From the NCBI RefSeq assembly GCF_029168945.1, contig NC_083605.1:40623280-40687279 (forward strand): a stretch of 64,000 bases of DNA. Reading direction: 5' to 3'. The translations under genes and the position numbers were made by a program. Below, in pieces: positions 57,763 to 64,000 of this stretch (the first letter of the stretch is position 1; each line of letters begins with the position of its first letter). The notes under the pieces are model-generated. The model had not been told where the DNA came from, searched no databases, and worked only from the letters and a program-made list of their open reading frames with translations. Source of the stretch: Cannabis sativa (taxonomy: Eukaryota; Streptophyta; Magnoliopsida; Rosales; Cannabaceae).

Positions 57763-57829
57763 TGATCTATATTAATAAGTAAATCTGATTATATTGAAAT
57801 GAGTTTTATTTAGGGCATAAAACCCAACA
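57763..57829 (-). mobile_element. 3' LTR of element B, right part
   Basis: These 67 bp complete the LTR interrupted by A and end AAAACCCAACA next to the polypurine tract of B. Confidence 0.88.
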
Positions 57830-60800
57830 AACTCCCACTTGCACTAATATAAAACAAAAAGTGCGTTTCAAATAATGTCAACACCTTGATATATAAATCA
57901 AGTGTAGTAGTAGTAAACTCCTCGTAATAGGATCTGAAAGGTTGAATTAAACACAACCTTTTCTCCACCATTACTCTTCCTTAAATCACAAAATCATTGA
58001 TAATGTGAAATTCCTCTCTATATGTCTACTCTCTTGGGATACTGGATTCTATACCTTTGGCAACTACTTTTGGTTAATCAGGAAATTAACACTAGTAGTT
58101 TAACGCAATTTGGAATGATGCCAAAAATGTATAGAACTTTCCTTAGACTGAATAAGTACCTTTCCTACAACCTTAACATTCAATCCCTCTCTGGTAGACC
58201 TAGAGACTTCAGATAGGTTTTTACACTTCTCCAAAATCACTACTCCACCCCCAGAGTAATCACCATCTTATCAGAAAGATTTACTAGCACAAAGGCAAAT
58301 TTCGAAATCTGATATGGTGTAGTCTAAGAGTTTTAAACACACCCCTATAGACTAACATATAGTTCCTCTTCTTAATCTTAGGATTTACTTGATTGTCTTC
58401 CAATGTTCTTCTCCTGGATTAATATGATACCTACTCATTACTCCCACTCAACAGCAGGTGTCTGGTCTAAGGCTTACAAAAGAATATCTAAGACCTCTCA
58501 CTGTTGATTTAAGAAATTCTTTCATGGCTTTATCTTTTCTGGAATAGTTGAGACTTTTCCTTAGATAAATAAAATCTATGCCTAAGAAGTTGTGAAGCTT
58601 CTATAGATTGCCATTAGAAAGAAAATGCTTCAGCATCTTACTAAAGTAAGTTGCTTGCATTAGAGTAAGTAATTACCAGGTATACCACAAGCCATAGGTT
58701 TAGATAAACTCAAACCTATAAGACTAGGAACAGGAAGTTTTGTAAGTCCATTGAATAGACTTATAAACGAAAATTTCCTTTTATGTCCTTGTAATAGAAA
58801 ACTTAAGGTTACTCCATGTGAATGGATTACACCGTAGTTCTTTTGGTTTTCTTCTTAGTTTCTTATCTTGACAATCCATTACTTGTTTAAACTCACAATG
58901 GATTTTAATCACTAGTGTCTCTCAAGTCATAAGAAGGTGAGTTCCTAGAAACTCTCCCACTACGACAAGGTACCGTGAATTATGTCGAAGAAAACTAAAT
59001 GGTATTAACCTCTTTGGTTGTGACAAGACAACAGAGGCAGTGGGATCATTATATGTTATATAAGATGATAGAACACTTTTGGAATCAAGAAAAATATCTC
59101 CTTTATTTGCTACTTGTTTTCAAACTTAGTCATTATCTTAGAAAAGTAGTATTTGTTTGAACAAACACTTTCTTTTCTATTGACAATGGGATGGTCCACC
59201 CCTAATCACTTAGAATAGCTAACAAACCATGGTTAACAGTTCTAGCTTTTCTTAAGATTTTGATTAGGTTATCCATGAATCTAGTAATGATTTACATTAA
59301 GTATACAACCATTAAATCATTCTGAAATTGTATTACCATAGAAGGAATTAGGCAACGACTAGTAACTAATCATCAACATGCAACTCGAAATTTCTGGGGA
59401 GGTAAGTTTGGATATAATTCAAAAATCAAATTAATGATCTTTGAACTGCATATCTACTAACTATTTCTCCACCCCTATCAGTTCGCAAGATCTTTAACCA
59501 CTTACCTTAATGGTTTTAACCATTGCTAGAAATTAATGAAATTTTTCAAACATTTCAAATTTCTTTGCATAAGGTTTAATCTAGAGTGATCGTTTTAAGA
59601 ATACAAAGAAAAACTCATATCCACCCCTGAATGTACATCCATCTGCGAATGAGATGAACTACTTTCAGTGGATATAGGCATATTAACTCTTTGCAGAGAT
59701 TGATCTTGTCAAATCCACTATAAACAAGATACAAATGCTATAGATTAAAAAAATGTGGTAGTGTCTTTTGATGACTTAGGTATATAAAAGAATTCTTAGA
59801 ATAGTGCAAGTGAATCCTGGTCACAGAATACCTAACTCATATTCCATATAGTTTGAATCCATTAATAAAAGATGGATATTAAACACTTGAGAAAGTGTAA
59901 CTGTATTGTATCTGGAATTAGAAATATAAGAAAATTTTTATTTGGAATCTAAAATTAAAGTCAAAGACTTAAAATTTATACCAAATATAATGAGTAATTC
60001 TATCTTTGACCACCACTACTATTTAATTCTATGTCTGATTTGCCCATACAAGTAGGAGATTTCTAAGATTGAGGATTTATATCAATTGGGAATAGAATTT
60101 CGGGATTATAATCATAAGCGTCATTTAATTTCTTAAGAGAAAATATAGAATGACATGAAATGATTTATAGACCATTCATCCAATGATATGTTTTGAAGCT
60201 AATTCAAAATGAATAAGCTAAGAGGAATTAGGATAATTTCGTTTATAAATAAGAATCCAACGATGCTTCGATTAGAGAATGTCAAAGTAATCTTATTTAT
60301 GTAATCTTCTTGTTTCATATTGTAAAAATACTAGTCTAAGGTGTCATCAATTGATGAACAGCTAGATGTTGCATATACAATATTTATCTTTCGAGATCTT
60401 ACACTATTATGTATGTCTAATGGTGAAAATCCATTAGGGATTTATCTCATTAGAAAAACAAACATGTTAGACCAACAATGAAGATTTGAAATTAAACTAC
60501 AACTTAATAACAGAAAATAACATGGTTCAATATAAATTCATACACAATTCAGAAATTATAAACATACAGCAAGTAGGAATGACTAGTGAAAATACTAAAA
60601 CATACAATCCTAAATAATTTCCAAGGTTTTCAACAAACTGATACAGTGTCCCGGTAGGCGAGATTTATTGAATAGAGTTGTCAGCTCATCTAAAATAGAA
60701 ACCATTCTAGCAACCTTTTATTCGATCAAAATAAGAATCCAACGTTGTCCCGGTAGGCGAGAGTCAAGGTTATTCTTATTTTATGAGCTTCCACCATTGT

Positions 60801-63800
60801 TTCATGTTATATAAGTTTATCTCTAAGTAGTCACCGTAGGGGAGAGTCTAATAGAGATGAAAACTTACAAAACACTTATCAAAGGAGATCTTAAGGTGTT
60901 AAATGCGTTCAACGAATAACCATCCATAGGGGGACGAAGTCTAGCGTCTCGAGGTTATATTGAAAACATTTAACTATTGTAAGACCAACAATGGAGATCG
61001 AATATCTTAATAATAATAAAGCTCATTATTTAAAGTGAGTTGTATTTTCTTTGATTCTATTTATTTTAAATATATATTTATTTAATTAAAATTTCCAATT
61101 TAGAATAAAAAATTCTAAATATAAATTTTAATTTAATATTTATAAATTTTACTTAGATGGATATGAAAATAATATGAATTATTTCCATCTTAGTAATAAT
61201 TTCCAATAAATATTTAGAAAAATATTCAATTTAAGTTGTTGCAAAATTAATTTAAATTAATTTACAACTCAAATTTAATTTTTCTATAAATATATATTGC
61301 ATTTCGAAAAATTAAAGTATTTAAGCATACAATTTTCGAAATTGCATATTAAAATAAAAAATAAATCCTGGAAAAATTATTCTAATTTAATGTTGGCCCA
61401 AAATTAATTAATAAAATTAATTTACAACAAAAATATATTTTTTCTATTTAATTAAATATGTGTAAGAAAAATTTCAAATATTTAAGTGTGATGATGAAAA
61501 TCAACTTAAATATTAATTTTCTATTTAATCAAATACACTAGAAAAATACTTCAGGCAAAAAAATCATCTATCTAGATTTTTACTTTGACTAATTAATTCA
61601 ATTTCTAATAATATATTTTAATTCATTTATTTTAAATTAATCAATTAATGAAAAAATCATTGATTTAAGTTGGTCCAAAATTAAAATAAATAATTTACAA
61701 CTTTAATCTATTTTTCAAATAAAATTCGAAATTCCAGCATATAAGAAATGCAATTTCAAAATTTGATTAATAAAATACAGAAAAAATATATTTTGAAAAT
61801 TATTTAAATTTAGTTGAAAAAATAAATTTCAACTGAAAATAATTTTCTATTTAATTAAGTGTCATGAAAAAGAAATATTTAAGTATGATGATGAAAATCA
61901 ACTTAGATATTTGATTTTCAAATTAATTAAATGTATTAAATTAAAGAAATAAATAATTAAGTGTAGAGAAGGCTTAATTATTAGTCTCTAGTTTAATACT
62001 AGGAAAAAATATATACTTAAAATAAATTTTACAAAAATTAATTATATAAATAATTAATTTCACAATGTATAATATTTTCCTATTTAATATTAGAAATAAT
62101 AAGTAGTCTAGAAATAACTATCTAGAAAATATCTTATTTGACTAAGTATCTTTTCCACAAAAATTTGAAAAATATCTAATTTAAGTTGTATTAGAAAAAA
62201 TCTAGAACTTAAATATTTTCAAATTTAAATTTAATTAAATATCAAAAATTAAGTTGTAACCACTTAATTTAAAAATATTCCATTTTAAGTTAATATTCGA
62301 AAAGATATTAACCTAAAAAATATCTAAAATATTCCATTTTAAGTTAATATTCGAAAAGATATTAACTTAAATAAAATATCTTAAAGAATCTTAATAACCA
62401 ATACCTAAAATTCCTCAACATAATTTTAAAATTTGAAATTCAAAAGATATTCAGATTTAAGTTGGTTAGTTGTAGATAACTAAATATCAACTTAAATAGG
62501 AATGTTTAATGAAAAATTTAAATTAAGCTCCAGAAAGAATCTAGATGGTTATAATTCTATATTTAATTAAATACAAGAAAATACATATAGTTTAGCTTAG
62601 AATAAAGAATTCTTTAAACTATAATTTTCTTAAATTAATTTCAAAATAAATGAAATTAATTATGTTGCTAATCAATTTTATTAGGTTAAACTAGTTTAAT
62701 TAACCTAGTACAGTTATTCAAATCAGGCAAATGGGCCTTCACAATTGGGGTGGTTCATGTGAGGGGGTGCTGGGTTCAGAATGTCGTACCCACTACTATG
62801 GCTCCCAACTCTCACACAAGGCCCAAAAGAGAGGAATTTAACCTTAATAAGAACAACTGTTATTAATTGAATAGGCCCAAAAACTAAATGGGCCTAAATA
62901 AATTCTATCAACAACTATGATAATTTATTTTAGCAACAACAACCTATATGCATCTATAATGAAATTAAACACATAGGCTCACACAGGCACACTTTGGATG
63001 GGTCCTATCATGTTGCTAGGTCATACACAGATGAAAGAAGATTGTAAATATACCTGTTACAAATTATTAACTTGACCAAGGGAGCCATCAGATCATTAGA
63101 TCTGGCAAAAAGTAAACATGGCTATTTGCAATCAAGTAATAATAGGTTTTGAAAACTTACACACAAGCTAAAACACATACTCCTGCAACAAGGTTAGCTG
63201 GATAGTTGGATGTAGGATTTATTTAATTTTAAATTAAATTATTAATTTCGAAATAATTAATTAAATAAAAAAATTTCGAAAATTTAAAAAAAAAATAAAT
63301 TTAAAATTAAACCTACAATTTTGAAAAATTAAGTTTCAAACAACCTAAATATCATTTCAAAATTTGATAACTACTTTTAAAATTTAAATGTTATTTTATA
63401 AATAAAAATTAAATAAAAAATTGAAAAAGATAAATGAATGTCTTTTTCAGATTTTAAATGTAATTTAAATAAATAAAATAACAAAATTTAAAAGTTAGCA
63501 AAATATCTTACATCTATTTAAAATTACATGATTATAGTTATCTTATTTTAAATTTAAATAAGGTCAAATTATTTAAAAAAAAAATTAATCTGACCTTAAA
63601 TTTAAAAATAAGATAAGATATAATCAAATTTAAAAATAAGATAGAGAATTAAGCAAAAAGATAGATACTTTCAAATTCAAATTACACTTATATCTTGAAT
63701 TAAATTTAAAAAATATTAAATTAGTTCAAAATGATAATTTGAATTGAATTAGGAATAGTAATAGTATAAATATAGAACTACACAAAAAATCGGAAGTTAA

Positions 63801-64000
63801 TTCCATGAAAAAGCATGAAAAAACGAAGAAAAACGAAAAAATTGTGAGCTGTACGGACAGTTTTCGCGATCGTAGGAAAATTTCAGCATAACTCTGATTT
63901 TTTCGAATCTTCAAAAAATCATAACTAATTCAAATTAAATCGAAATTGAGTTTTGTAAAAAAGTCACTTGCTTAAATTTTTCCATACTATCCAATAAAAA
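57830..64000 (-). mobile_element. Interior of element B (non-coding, runs off the window)
   Basis: In inverse orientation it matches the interior of A throughout: polypurine tract at 57830-57845, decayed RT/RNase H (57846-59110), decayed integrase (about 59400-59770), paired motif (about 60647 and 60746), and the AT-rich leader (about 61020 to the end). The primer site and 5' LTR should lie just beyond 64000. No frame of meaningful length is present. Confidence 0.85.

Overview
The window reads as nuclear DNA of a flowering plant, probably a dicot. It is AT-rich, and nearly every base that can be assigned belongs to LTR retrotransposons of two superfamilies: Ty1/copia and chromovirus-like Ty3/gypsy of Tekay/Del type. 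No host gene, tRNA, rRNA or CRISPR array was found. The species cannot be named from the sequence. Elements are called A to H here for reference only.

Left nest (1 to about 40.5 kb). The base layer is copia element E on the minus strand, seen as two pieces (7375-8001 and 36679 to about 38.6 kb or further). Gypsy element F (8002-36678, plus strand, target duplication AAAAG) sits inside the E integrase. Degenerate gypsy element G (12004-31993, minus, duplication GAATG) sits in F between protease and reverse transcriptase. Gypsy element H (13206-22788, plus, duplication CGTTT) sits inside an LTR of G. This gives four layers with exact boundaries. A second insertion into E is D (1-7374, minus), a copia-derived element without usable coding. 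D carries a 606-bp deleted solo LTR (515-1120, duplication GAATG).

Middle (about 38.6-42.4 kb). This is AT-rich, partly low-complexity sequence plus a stretch with two opposed TATA-like signals. It could not be classified.

Right nest (42384-64000). Copia element C (minus; 3' LTR plus part of pol, itself hit by a 328-bp MITE) is interrupted by related element B (minus). The 3' LTR of B is interrupted by A (47595-57757, plus, duplication ATTTC). A has two 1881-bp LTRs that differ at only a few positions, yet its interior holds only decayed pol. B and D carry the same decay, so the broken form itself has been multiplying. A and B lie head to head and form very long inverted repeats.

The most interesting signal is in the LTRs of the three gypsy families F, G and H. 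In the transcribed direction each has an array of short hairpins whose loop is nearly constant while the stems vary in a compensated way, followed by a conserved box CTCAC-N15..17-AGGTAA about 290-345 bases before the LTR end. In G and H the array is preceded by 16-bp perfect palindromes of the form AACCGG-N4-CCGGTT. The order is the same although the families differ in sequence.
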